Source of the DNA: Diprion similis
Taxonomy: Eukaryota; Arthropoda; Insecta; Hymenoptera; Diprionidae
Assembly: GCF_021155765.1 (NCBI RefSeq)
Contig: NC_060110.1
Coordinates: 9,857,501-9,921,500 of the forward strand
Direction: 5' to 3'
DNA length: 64,000 bases
The position numbers and the translations under genes were made by a program. Positions 13,357 to 24,306 of the stretch are shown here, one piece after another. Numbering within the stretch: the first letter of the stretch is position 1; every line of letters begins with the position of its first letter. The notes beneath the pieces are model-generated. The model saw nothing but the letters and a program-made list of their open reading frames with translations, was not told the DNA's origin and ran no database searches.

Positions 13357-14341
13357 GGTGTGCTTTATTTTTGAAATAATTTGCCAAGTTGGCGTACCGT
13401 GAACTCAAACCTATCAACATTTCAATATACTCTGAAACTGGATCTGTACGATCAACAGTTCGACGTATGATACTTCTTCATGTCACGTCGCATCTGTACT
13501 CGGCCATCGAGGTAAGCCATCGGCTTACGCAAAATTCAAAAAAACGGACCATGTATGATTTTTTCAAATTGAATTCAACATTGTAACACGGTTATTTTTT
13601 TAATTGCAAAAAATTATTTTAATTCAACGCTATGGCCGGTCGTTCACGGTAATGATATAATCACGATTGCCATCGTCAACAGTAAGATTATGTACATCAA
13701 TTTCCCATCGAAATACAACATGCTCATCGCGACAAATGAATGAAAAAAGAATTCAGTCTATCAAAGAGCTGTATTTTGAAATCTTGATTGAAATATTTGA
13801 TTAACTTCCGTATATCGTGATAATAGGTTCGAAATCCTTCTATTAACACTTAAATTCTGTCTGCTGTCTTCATCGTCTTTGATTTACCGTAATCTACCTT
13901 GATAAAGAAATTATCGATAATATCATATACCATGTATTCGATAAGAGACCATTTATTCAGGTGCATAAGGTAATCATAATTTTTAGTCTCAGTACTTTTG
14001 TTGGGATGTCTTACGAAAAACCTTAAAAAAATATTTGTTAAAAAACGATTAGTTACGATGTCTAGTGATCGCAATATTTTGGACCGCAACACATCCATTG
14101 GGAAGCTTTGCAAACAATGTGATGTTGATTCGTTTGTGACCTTCCACTTCCCTAACTTGAGCAATGTCATGTGGGCTTGGAGCATCCTTCCAAGCTGGAC
14201 TGAAATTTGCTGCCACTACCCTGACTCACGCGCAGAATTTCATTAACCATTTAATATAAGGTTTTTGAGAGCCAGCGAAATTACTAAATCGCAAACCACG
14301 ATCGTATGTTCAGTGACAGTAAAAATATGAAAATCCGAAAG
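13357..14341. other. Spacer between two transporter pseudogenes
   Basis: Non-coding. Small ORFs at 13389-13586 and 13850-14246 show no family motifs. The sequence presumably contains further unrecognisable remains of decayed transporter copies. Confidence 0.35.
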
Positions 14342-14850
14342 TTACTTTTCCGTCATGACGTTTTGAATCTCCGTGAGTGTTTTTCCCTTCATCTCTGGCT
14401 GATTGAAGGAGAAGACACGAACGGAAGAGATAGTTGGCACGACGCTTATAAATGCGAAGGTTCTCATCGATAAGTAAGGGCACATCGTATTACCGACAAG
14501 AATTCCCAGCGATAGGCCATTTGACGTCATGGATATCAAAGCTCCTCGAAATTTGGGCTTGAAATTTCTCCAAGATCTCTGCCATTGAGGCAAGAAATGG
14601 AGAATCATCAGCCGAAAATTGAGCCAGATAAGGCGAGGCCCAACCGATTGCCAAGCCAACCACGAACATCATCGTCATCGCTGCGTAATAGATGAATACG
14701 ATGAAGAGGTAATACGATGTAAATGCCAGAGAAAAAACTGGAAATACTGAAGCTTTAAATGTATCTGATTCACTTTTACTCACCAGTGAAGCCTCCGACC
14801 CATTGCAATCACAAAGTGCCTTTGGATAGTGATTGACTGAGGCTTAAAAC
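14342..14850 (-). pseudogene. Tret1-like pseudogene with two internal deletions
   Basis: A shrunken copy closest to the gene at 16.1-17.6 kb. The exon 1 remnant (about 14830-14784, donor GTGAGT) reads L-stop-LQWVGGF where functional copies read LWLQWIGGF, so a Trp codon has become TGA. Exon 2 begins at the usual acceptor (CG-ATG near 14682) with MTMMFVVGLAIGWASPYLAQ, then jumps with a frameshift from about residue 33 to about residue 111 (FRGALISMTSNGLSLG). A second deletion joins the TM5-TM6 region directly to the C-terminal EMKGKTLTEIQ. Roughly 330 of the normal 436 exon-2 codons are gone, yet both gene ends survive. Confidence 0.85.
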
Positions 14851-16074
14851 CATACTGTGAAAATTGAAGAGTAGAGATTCAAAATTGCACTGATACACCA
14901 TACGACATACGACAGACTATGGTCTCTTGACTGGAACTGGCCTGCAGTCTGCTCCTTGCGGATGTATTTTTCCCAGGTGCAGCTCAACTGATTACGTATT
15001 AATGTATTATATTCACGATCGGTTATACCATGCGAAAATGTGCGGGTTCGTGTACTTATCATTTGTTATCAAGGTCAATGCATCTGTAACGAGCTGTTAC
15101 GTGATACACGTATATAGCGTTTATATTGCAGCTTATCTGTGTAATTTGACAGGAGTACCAAGTTCATCCAACTTTGGATAGTGCATAGGTATACGCATAT
15201 CTTTGAGGCAGCGTCAATTACTGATATGTCTTATCACACACTGGTATCAAGTGAATTTATATATACCGTTTGATCAACCTGCAAACTGTACCAAAGCAAA
15301 GTTGTAATGAAATGTGAAAATTGAATGCAAAAAGCTCAACCGCATTATAATAAGTGGTTCAATTTGAAGCCCTTGATTACATCTTTCAGGAATCTCTGAG
15401 CAGCCAACAATAAAAGTTTACGTTCATGAGTTTATCTTCATCTCGTAATCAAATGTCGTTTCATATTAACACAATAAACCGTAGATTACGAAACGGATTC
15501 ATATTTTTAACAAATTCATTTTCATCGGAAACGAAAAAATCACGCGATATTAACAATAGGTATGTGATGAACGAATTGACCAATTTGCAATTCTCAAAAT
15601 CTGATGCTCTACCTTAGTAGCATTTTCTATCCGTTAAACTTATATTCGTATACACACATTTACATACCTATATTCAAGCGACTTAGTCCGCTTGTACATG
15701 TTCATGATGGTAGATTTCGAAGTTTATCCATATTGCTTGGATATAGACTCGGTGAAAATAATTTACACTTTTCATTTATTATATTCCATCTTACATGACC
15801 TTGGGTAAAGACACGATCTGAAATATATTCAACAACGCAGTAGAAAAACCATGTGTTTATGTGTCGTTATGTCTAATGAACACAATTCTCACTGTACACG
15901 TTCGTCGAAAAGCTTCACAAACTATGCCATCTCGATTTTTTTCGTTACCTCGTGGCTTCCTAATGTAAACTTGGTTCGAAGAACTTGTTGAAATTGATTA
16001 AGCTGGCTATATGCTAAGCGAAGTACCACAGTTGAATGACTAATGACGACAGAATCATTGCAATTCATTACGCT
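14851..16074. other. Spacer upstream of the 14-kb pseudogene
   Basis: AT-rich non-coding sequence with no supported ORF. Its right end is the 3' flank of the intact transporter beginning at 16075. Confidence 0.4.
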
Positions 16075-17553
16075 CTACTTCTTTGTCATGACATCTTGAA
16101 TCTCCGAAAGCGTTTTTCCTTTCATTTCTGGGACTAATAAGAGTCCAAAAATTGCCGATATAACCATCAATATTGCATAGATCCAGTAGATGTAACTTTC
16201 ATCAATAACTTCTAGCAGGTACTGGTAACTATTAACCGAGGTGAATGCAAATACAGCCGCAAATGCACAGGCGATGGAGGCAGCTAGAGTTCGGATGTTT
16301 GCTCCGAAAAGCTCGCTGAGAAGAATGGCTGGAATACAGTTGAGTCCCATGTTGAAACATATCGTAAATGCAACCATAGAGATTATCGGTATCCATTGCA
16401 AAAGGTTGGGATCTAATCCATCATTCAAGAGGTAAAAGTGTGTGGCTAACGCTGTCATAGCTAGACAAACTCCGCAGCTTGAAAAGACCCACATTTTTCT
16501 TCTCCCGACTTGATCAGCCAAATACATCATAAACAATCCAGCCACGATTCCCAGTCCATTTGCTAAAATGGGTACAGTGGAAGGTGTAACGACGGTGACC
16601 ATGCCCCTCGTTATGATGGTTTCCATGTACGCGGCTATGGCGTTTATCCCACAGAATTGTGAGAAGAAGGCCAATACGACAACTATTATTCCAGCCTTCC
16701 GGTTTCGAGGGATGTTAAACTCACGTAATCGGTCGATGAAGGTCATGGTATTTGTTGTGGCCACAAATTGCTTGATGGTTTCCACTTCCACGGAGATATT
16801 TGCTTTTGGGTTGTATTTTAGTATCGACTTTTCCGCATCCAGCAATTTTCTCTTACTTGTCAGATAATACGGAGACTGAGGTATCAATATGAAAATGAGA
16901 ACAAATGAGATTGTTGGAACGAGACTTATAGACGCGAAGATTCTCATCGAGATATAAGCACCCATTATGTTACCCGTCAGAATTCCCAAGGATAAGCCAT
17001 TCAGTGTCATAGCTATTAATGCACCCCGGATATTTGAGTTTGAGATATCTCCAAGGTATAAGGGAAAACTCATGCTAGCTACTTCGATGGCCACCCCGCA
17101 AATGAATCTGGCCACATAAATCCAAGCTACGGAATTTGCCGCGATAACTAGAATCCAGGAAAGCATTAGACCACAGCCGTTTCCGATCATTGTAGTTTTG
17201 CTGCCGAAGTATTGGTTGCCAATGAAACCAATGGCCGCCCCTGGCAACCGTCCGAGATGGAAGATCGACGCGATCCAAGAAATCTCGTCCACTGAGGCAG
17301 GAAATGGAGAATCTCCAGCCGAAAATTGAGCCAAGTAAGGCGAGCCCCAACCGATTGTCAAGCCAATTACGAACATCATTATCATTGCTACGGAACAACG
17401 AAATTGAGTATCAATGAGAAATTAATTATCCAAAGGCCGTGAATAATTAAATTCAATAATATGTTTAAGACGTTGGCACATACCTGCGGAACCTCCGATC
17501 CATTGCAGCCACAACGTATCGTTCGAAAACGGCGAAGTCAAACGGAAGAGCAT
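16075..17553 (-). CDS. Tret1-like sugar transporter, copy 2
   Basis: Intact MFS sugar porter in two exons: 17553-17484 (23 codons plus one base, starting MLFRLTSPFSNDTLWLQWIGG) and 17387-16075, separated by a 96-bp GT-AG intron in phase 1, giving 460 residues. Landmarks are PQSPYYL (193-199; the usual Glu is Gln), DQVGRRKMW (315-323) and PEMKGKTL (443-450). Of the four copies it keeps the most canonical TM7 motif, SQFCGIN (266-272), with the second Gln and the Asn retained, so it is the best candidate for an ordinary sugar facilitator. The start is chosen because the ATG opens the exon-1 frame leading to the WLQWIGG block shared by every copy. The ORF on the other frame at 17075-17398 is only a shadow. 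Confidence 0.9.
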
Positions 17554-17872
17554 TCTCTCAAAACTGAAGTATGTGATCTTCAAAGATGTGACTAATTTCG
17601 ACAGACCCGCACCTTGTATTTAAAATTTCCACAAGACCAGGTGGTGCTAATTTTGACTAACCTGCGCTCTGTCTGCACCTCACTTGCGGACTGTGAGCAT
17701 ATTCGCTTCTGTGTTGAGAGCCTGATAAGTACTGCAGATTATGTGAGAAAGTCTAAAAATACCTAGGTGCAATTACGCGGGCCGAGTGCATTAGCAGATG
17801 CAATCTATCATATCACGTGGGTGTAATAATTTGATGTGTGCACCTTATCTACACAATTAGACTAGAATATAT
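17554..17872. other. Upstream flank of transporter copy 2
   Basis: Non-coding; should hold the promoter of the leftward gene ending at 17553. No distinct core-promoter element was identified. Confidence 0.35.
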
Positions 17873-18334
17873 GGTTCATTCCAGCTGAACTCGACCCACT
17901 TTTGACCTCATGTTTTCGGATTTGGTTCTCAATTTTTTTCGAAGTTCTATTAACCGACAAAAAGATTCCATTTTTTCAGATTTTTTAAAAAGAACGGTTT
18001 CGAGTAATGATTTTTCTTGAAATCGCCTTTTTTAAAAAATGACATTTTTCCAGCGACGAAGCGCAAAGACGTGAGGTTTGACAGTAAAATTTCATAAATC
18101 TAAAATACTCAATTCAGTTCAAAATTTCATAAAAAAGAGAGAAAAAAAAAAAAAAATGGTGAATAAATCTGCAACCTCCCCAAAAGTAATTCTTTCTCCC
18201 TAAAGTAAAAAAAAATTGAATTTCCGTCGAAAGTCCTCTTGTGGGCTAAAAGAATTGAAAAAAAAAAAAAAAAAATTAAAACTGAATCCAAATTCATGAG
18301 GTCAAAGGTGTATCAAGTTTAGCGGGAATGCCCC
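17873..18334. mobile_element. MITE-like element with ~68-bp terminal inverted repeats
   Basis: The two ends are inverted copies: the left end begins GGTTCATTCCAGCTGAACT and the reverse complement of the right end begins GGGGCATTCCCGCTAAACT. Both then share TTTGACCTCATG and an AT-rich run, matching over about 68 bp (roughly three quarters identical by eye). Both flanks read ATATAT, so a TA or longer target duplication is possible but cannot be separated from simple sequence. The interior is poly-A rich with no coding capacity, as in a non-autonomous DNA transposon. Confidence 0.7.
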
Positions 18335-18408
18335 ATATATGTATATGATACCGCTCAAATCCTGGTGCTCACAGTAATGTATATTATGCATATCACAACG
18401 ACTTTGGA

Positions 18409-18570
18409 CAAATGACATTCACGAAATATATCTTATCGCGGTGTTGGGTTTCACCGAGTCTATTCGAATGCAGAGCATCTCTTTGCACATATTTTTTCCA
18501 ATGCTACTACTTGAACCTACGTGCCATATATATTTTTTCTATAATTAATGCCGTTCATATTGTAACGCCA
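18409..18570 (+). repeat. Spacer repeat A, direct copy of 23143-23290
   Basis: Shares a long diverged alignment in the same orientation with 23143-23290. Common blocks include TTATCGCGGTG, GCACATATTTTT and ACAATTAATGC (or close variants) in the same order. Both copies sit in spacers between array genes, which suggests the spacers were duplicated together with the genes. Confidence 0.65.
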
Positions 18571-18902
18571 GTGTGGATGGCTTTGCCTATGTAAAAAATA
18601 AATTAATAAATAGTAATTCCTCAAAAGGGTTGAAAATAGGACCAGTCTTGCCAAACCGGAAACGCCTTGATCTTTCTCTAAGTTTCGCAAACTCGTAAAT
18701 ATCCAGAGCTGACTTTGTCGCAGATGAGGATTTTTCACCGTCGCTCCTACTGGTAAGCAAGTGTTTTCAATTTTTGTATTACGAGTGCTCGAATCAAAGT
18801 CTGTCATATATTTTCGAATACTCTTGAACCTTGTCTCGATCTCATTACACGTTACGTAGGGTCAGACATAACTGAATTTACCCGTGTGAATGGTCCATGA
18901 TC

Positions 18903-19113
18903 AGTTGTCAAAATATTTGTATACTGCTTAGCATTGCGTAGCTACCAGTGGGTTTCGCTTGATAGAATGATACATAAGAATTATGAATGCAGTAATGCTG
19001 TACGCTGTGATGGTAACTGTATGGATCAAAATAGATCTTATGGTAAGAGCGTGTAAGACACTGCTATAGTAATTGCACGTCGTTGATTAGTGGCGCGGAC
19101 GGAGCGCAGCTGT
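18903..19113 (+). repeat. Spacer repeat B, inverted copy of 24085-24306
   Basis: The reverse complement of 24085-24306 aligns along this stretch. Shared blocks include CTTAGCATTGC, GGTTTCGCTTG, GAATGCAGTAATG, TATGGTAAGAGCGTGTAAGA and GTAATTGCACGTCG. Because nearby repeat A is in direct orientation, part of one spacer has probably been inverted after duplication. Confidence 0.7.
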
Positions 19114-19952
19114 GATGTAACAATATTTTTTCGAATCAAATACAAATTAAAATAGTAATCAACACTTTTTTCGAATCAGTACGGGGCCCATTTTGCCTGA
19201 ATCTGGCATTTAAGCAATGTACTTTTCTTGTTTCATGCCACCTTAATAAATAAATAAGAATTCCTAAGGATATCGGGGTAAAATGGGACAAAAAAAGACA
19301 CACACAGTATACGCACGATCCACCTCCTCATTTTTATCAAAGCTTGCTGTCACAAATTATGAAATATCTCGAATCGTTATCACCACGTGAAAACCATAGA
19401 AGTTAAAACCCCTACACGTTGGCTGCCGGTGTCAGCAAGTGGCGTGAACGTGCCATTTTTGTGCGAGTTCACGGTGCACAGGTTGATACGTCGTTGACTT
19501 GACAAAGAGCACGATTGGTTACCGGTATCCCGGTATCGTCGTTGACTTGACAGTTCGGCGATGAGTTTGACAGATCTTTGGCTTGACAGTATAGAAATTA
19601 TCAATAAAGTTAACTACTGCAATGCCTAAAGGACAGTGACGAACATTTGAAAAAATCGGAATAGACCTTCACAAAGATGCCTTCAATCATGGCCAATTGT
19701 ATGTGGGCTTCTCACGAATAGGATCTTGGGATGGTTCGAAACTGTACCTTGGTCAATAACGAAAAGACAATTTAGTCAAAAATCACGGGTGCACAAAATT
19801 GTTAACTTCAATAACGCAGAGTCAACATTGAATGATCTCTGATTCATGATATTTGATTGATTAAAACAGAATAATTCAGGAATATACTGAGAGTACATAA
19901 TACGCGGATTCTTTCCAAAAGATATTTTCTGCTCAGAATCTTACCTTCAAAT
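19114..19952. other. 3' flank of transporter copy 3
   Basis: Non-coding spacer. The last ~170 bp (19780-19952) is homologous to 26620-26774, the 3' flank of copy 4, marking the downstream edge of the duplicated unit. No other feature is seen. Confidence 0.5.
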
Positions 19953-21402
19953 TTACATGTTTTGAATCGCTTGCAAGGTCTTACCCTTCGTTTCAGGCAA
20001 CGTAAAGCCAAAAATAACAGCCAGAAACATGATAACGGCATACATGTAGAATACGAAAGCTTCGCCAAAGGCATCCAGCAAAGGTTGATAACTTTTCGTC
20101 GAGGCAAAGCCGACGAACCCCGCGAGAATATTGCCCAAACATGCTGTCAAGCTTTTCAAATTCGGCGCGATAAGCTCACTCAGAAATATGCTCGGAATGG
20201 AAGTGATGCCTACGAAGAGAAACACCCGGAAGCTGATCATGCAAACAACCGGCACCCACTGTTGTTCGTAGGAATTATAACCATTGGCCAAAAGGGTGAA
20301 ATTTACTCCGGTTGAAACCATGGATGCGGAAGCTCCACAGGCTGAGATTATCCACATGGGCTTTCGTCCATATCTGTCGGCCAAAGACATCGCCACCCAT
20401 CCGCCGACGCAGTCGAGTACGTTGGCTACGATCACCACCGTCGCGGGAGCAATCGCGGTCACGTTGCTTCTTTTCAGGATCATTTCCATGTAGTATAAAA
20501 TGGAGTTGAGACCGCTGAAATGCATGAAGAAGTGCAGTAGCAGTATTATCACTCCAACCTTCCTGTTTCGAGGTGTCATCAACTCCCGGAGTCGATCTCC
20601 GACCGTAAGCAAATTCGATTCGGAGGTGAATGTCTGCAATGACTGCAACTCCTCGTTGACGACCACTTTCGGGTGGTACCGGCTTATCGACCTTTTGGCC
20701 TCGTCCAATTTGCCCATCTTGACATAGTAGTGAGGAGATTCGGGGACGCATATGAAAATGATGATATAAACTATGGTCGGCACCAAGGCTATGTAGCCGA
20801 ACGTAGTCTTTGGCAGGTAGGTGCCCAAAATGTTGCCTACCAATGAGCCCAGGGGAAACCCGCTCATGGCGAAGGATACCAACGTGCCGCGGGTAGCTGA
20901 GCTGCTGACTTCACCGAGGTAGACGGGAAAACTGACGAACGCGATTCCTATGCCCAGCCCATGGGAGAAACTGGTCCCGTAGAGCCAGATTGCTGAGTCA
21001 GCCAGGATGAGACAAACCCAAGCCAGCAGCAGAGGGCATCCCCCGATAAGCATCGCCCTCTTACCCCCGAGGTAGTGGACGGTGATTGAGCCAAATATCC
21101 CACCCACCAGGCGCGCCGGACTGGACAATGACGCCACCCAGGAGGCCTCGTCCAAGGTGAGGAAGAGTGACGAATTCGGGGTGGTCATCAGGGCCAGAAA
21201 CGGCGAGAACATCCCGAACAGCATGCCGATCACAATCAGCATCAGCATCGCTGCGAAACGAATATTCGGTGATACGTCGCGATAGCTGAAGAACTCACGT
21301 GTTTAATCACTTCCACTTACATCCTAATCCTCCAATCCACTGAAACCATAATATCTCCGTTGGCCGCGACAGCCATTGCTTCTTCCACAGGTGTCCGAAC
21401 AT
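19953..21402 (-). CDS. Tret1-like sugar transporter, copy 3
   Basis: Intact MFS sugar porter. Exon 1 is 21402-21321 (27 codons plus one base, MFGHLWKKQWLSRPTEILWF...) with donor GTAAGT, and exon 2 is 21250-19953 after a 70-bp intron; the product is 459 residues. Landmarks are PESPHYY (197-203), DRYGRKPMW (319-327) and PETKGKTL (446-453). The TM7 sugar-contact motif is MHFSGLN (270-276): both Gln of QQLSGIN are replaced, by Met and His, while Asn is kept. It forms a recent duplicate pair with the gene at 26.8-28.2 kb, sharing exon 1, intron and about 0.4 kb of upstream DNA. A GATA-type site (TGATAAG, 21552-21558) lies upstream. The substrate is unknown. Long open frames on the opposite strand are shadows of this coding sequence. 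Confidence 0.9.
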
Positions 21403-21800
21403 TGAATACGACGTGTCCTTAGTAACGATTCTGTAACGTCACTTCGGTCTAGCTGTCAGTGGAGTTAGAGTAGATCGTGATTTCAAAGATGCTACCCTCT
21501 GCGGTTCTCTGAACCAATAATCCTGCTTGAATAAAATATGGCTGTGAAGTGTGATAAGATACTCAAATCAGGGTACTCCGTATGCGAGACCAGCTCCAAC
21601 GCAAGCATTACATGGGACTGAGAAGAAATCGATCAACGCGCAGAGGTTTTAGTCTCCAGGACTATATTCTGAGAATCATAAGTAATATGAGATGAAAACT
21701 TCCGTCAACGCGGTTGCCTACATCAATCAGCTCACAATTCTAATCCTCCATAATTGATACGACTCGCAAATATGTATGATCTATATTCTTCAAATTTTCC
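21403..21800 (-). promoter_or_regulatory. Duplicated promoter block of transporter copy 3
   Basis: This upstream block is nearly identical to 28225-28620 above copy 4 through its first ~240 bp, then diverges gradually. Read leftward it contains a TATA-like CATATTTTAT near 21530-21545 and a candidate GATA site (TGATAAG on the plus strand, 21552-21558). The start site is not determined. Conservation between the copies is expected from recent duplication and does not by itself prove regulatory function. Confidence 0.45.
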
Positions 21801-23142
21801 CTCCCCTGAGTACTAAAAAAATATACGGAATCTTTTGACTTGTCGTCCTGAAACGAACTAATAAAACTTCCTGAATTTCAGATATTGCATTTCTATACAG
21901 AATGACAATTTAATATGCCCTAGTTCGTCACAATTGCAACGTTCACCCATCACAGTATTGTATTCAATTCTATCCAACCACAGTTTCGATTGTAGCTACA
22001 CCAATGAAATAGGACCGTTTACTCGATCCGAAAAACTATGAACTTTAGTGTTTTGAAGTGATGTAGTAAATTTATATAAATTAACCTCACGAGAAATGTT
22101 GCCAAATCAATCGCCGGTCAAGCTTGACATTTACGTTTCGATCAACGACACGTTTCCCATTTGGATAAACTACAAGATGAAATAGACGGAGGATTTCTTA
22201 GTAGCCACCGTTCTACATGACGTTCAACGCTGTACTGAACGAACGCTAAAGGAAACCAAGATGATCATGAACCGTCGGACACATTTTCCTTTCTGGTGCA
22301 ATCCACTCTACTGTACGCCTGTCTACGAACTCGACTATAAATTTCCAATGCGATTATACAAATGCATAATTTCATTTTTCTAGATAAGCGCTGTTTAAAA
22401 ACAGAATTATCCGACTTAATGAAATACTTCTTGACATAACAAATAGTCGACCTAATGTCGCGCAGAAATTTTTTATCAATTATGACATGCAAAAAATATG
22501 ACATATAGGATGTTGATATTTGGTATGTTCACTAAGCGGTCTTTATTGAAAAAATTCCCTCATGGTGACAAGATTTCAAAAAACGATCAGACTTCACACG
22601 TGCATTTACGATCACCAATATTCTGTCATCGAAATATCAGTCTGAGAAATTGCCGTAGATCAGAAGCTAACATTAACATTGTAGAAAACGCGTCAGTCGT
22701 TGTGAAAAAATGGAAATGTCCAATCGAGATAACGTTATCGCAGTATAGAAAAAATGTGTACTGCACATTCATTGGCTAACAATTCGCAAGTTCATATTTT
22801 CGGAGGTCGATACTCAAAGCGTAAAATGTCTCGGATCTGATTTTTTCATGGATGATTGCCCGTTCTTGATAACTGTCTTCAAAGTACACGTATAAATATC
22901 GAAATTTCAAAGTTTCGCTTTCCCATTTATCAATGACGGAAAGTCAATTTACAGTCGACGTGTACACTATTACTTGTAAATTGACAATCTAGCGGACATT
23001 CGTGAACACATGGATGACACGAAGTCAAATATTTGCTTCAGATACGTCCTATGCATCAGTCCCCGATAGTTGACTTCATGTTTTGCCGCCAATAAATCAA
23101 ATGTAAGTTAACCGTGTGCTACACTATGGGTATCTGCACACC
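21801..23142. other. Spacer between transporter copies 3 and 4, left part
   Basis: Non-coding. A perfect 11-bp inverted repeat (GTCAATTTACA at 22943-22953 with its complement at 22975-22985) forms a hairpin with a 21-nt loop. Nothing else is supported. Confidence 0.4.
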
Positions 23143-23290
23143 GCAACATTCATGGACATATATTATCGCGGTGCAAAATTTTTCGATTTGTTCACTAATT
23201 TATAGCACCTTGTAGCGCATATTTTTCCGATGCTATTATTACAAACCACATATTATTATTCCTCTACAATTAATGCTGCCCGACTGCATT
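23143..23290 (+). repeat. Spacer repeat A, second copy
   Basis: Direct-orientation partner of 18409-18570, diverged but collinear; see that entry. It lies downstream (3') of copy 4, as its partner lies downstream of copy 3. Confidence 0.65.
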
Positions 23291-24084
23291 ACACTTTTAT
23301 ACCGATCATTTGACACACAATTGAGTCACAAATTACCGTTTACAATAACTATCGGTGCCCGTGACGTTTGAAAAATCAGGGGAGAAATAAACAAATAATT
23401 TTATAAATCGCAGGGCTAATCGCTACGTTAATTTTTCGCAATCTTACTCGGCCTCACGCAAAGCTCACGGCCACCTCATTTACTGTCAGATTTAGTGGAC
23501 AGCTGAGGCGGGATGTCGTTAAAATAATCGCAAGAATTTAATTTCGAATTAGGTAGCTAATTATTAGAAGACATTCGGACTGTTTATTTTTCGACAGCAT
23601 TGTATTGACAAAAGAAAAATACAACAACAAAATAGTGATCACCTTTAAAGTTATGGCTAATCGTGATTTTCCGTTATAAAATCTCAATCCTCAATGCGCC
23701 ATATTGAAATACTACATTGGAATTTAAAAAGGCGTTGAAAAAGATGTCGGACTGAAATTCTTGATGGAAAAAAAAACTCTAAACAACATATTTAAAAAAA
23801 CTCTATACGACCGAATATACAAAATTCCAAAAAGCCAAGGTACAGAATTGTTCCGAGGTACAGAATTTCGAAATGACGAAACGGACGTTCAAAAAAATAA
23901 TTTTCACGTATGAAAAATGTCGCTTCTTTGTGACCTATTTTCCTTCCGTGAAGTGTCACTTTCTACAACCGACTTCAGAACTCCGGTAGCCGGTACGAAT
24001 ACTTTTCACGTTCACGTCTGTGCCATGAAGGATATTGCCTGTATCACCAACGTTAACTGTCTTCCGATTCGACTGATCATTTCG

Positions 24085-24306
24085 GCACGACTGCGCCCCC
24101 TCGGCGCCACTAATTAGCGACGTGCAATTACCATAACCACGTCTTACACGCTCTTACCATAAGTTCTGAGATCTATATCGATCCATACAGTGACCATCAC
24201 AGTGTCCAACATTACTGCATTCGTAATTCTTATGCATCACACCATCAGTTAGCAAGCGAAACCAACTCGTAGCTAGGCAATGCTAAGTCGTACAAATATA
24301 TTGTCA
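24085..24306 (-). repeat. Spacer repeat B, inverted copy
   Basis: Inverted partner of 18903-19113. Homology ends abruptly near 24306, where TGTCACAAAGGGTGACAG begins, and fades near 24085 after a shared TTAGTGGCGC block. Confidence 0.7.

Noticed and set aside
20275-20751. 158-codon open frame overlapping transporter copy 3 in another minus-strand frame, plus several long plus-strand frames over copies 3 and 4
   Set aside because: They are shadows of the transporter coding sequence, conserved only because the two copies are recent duplicates; their products are Arg/His-rich without motifs.
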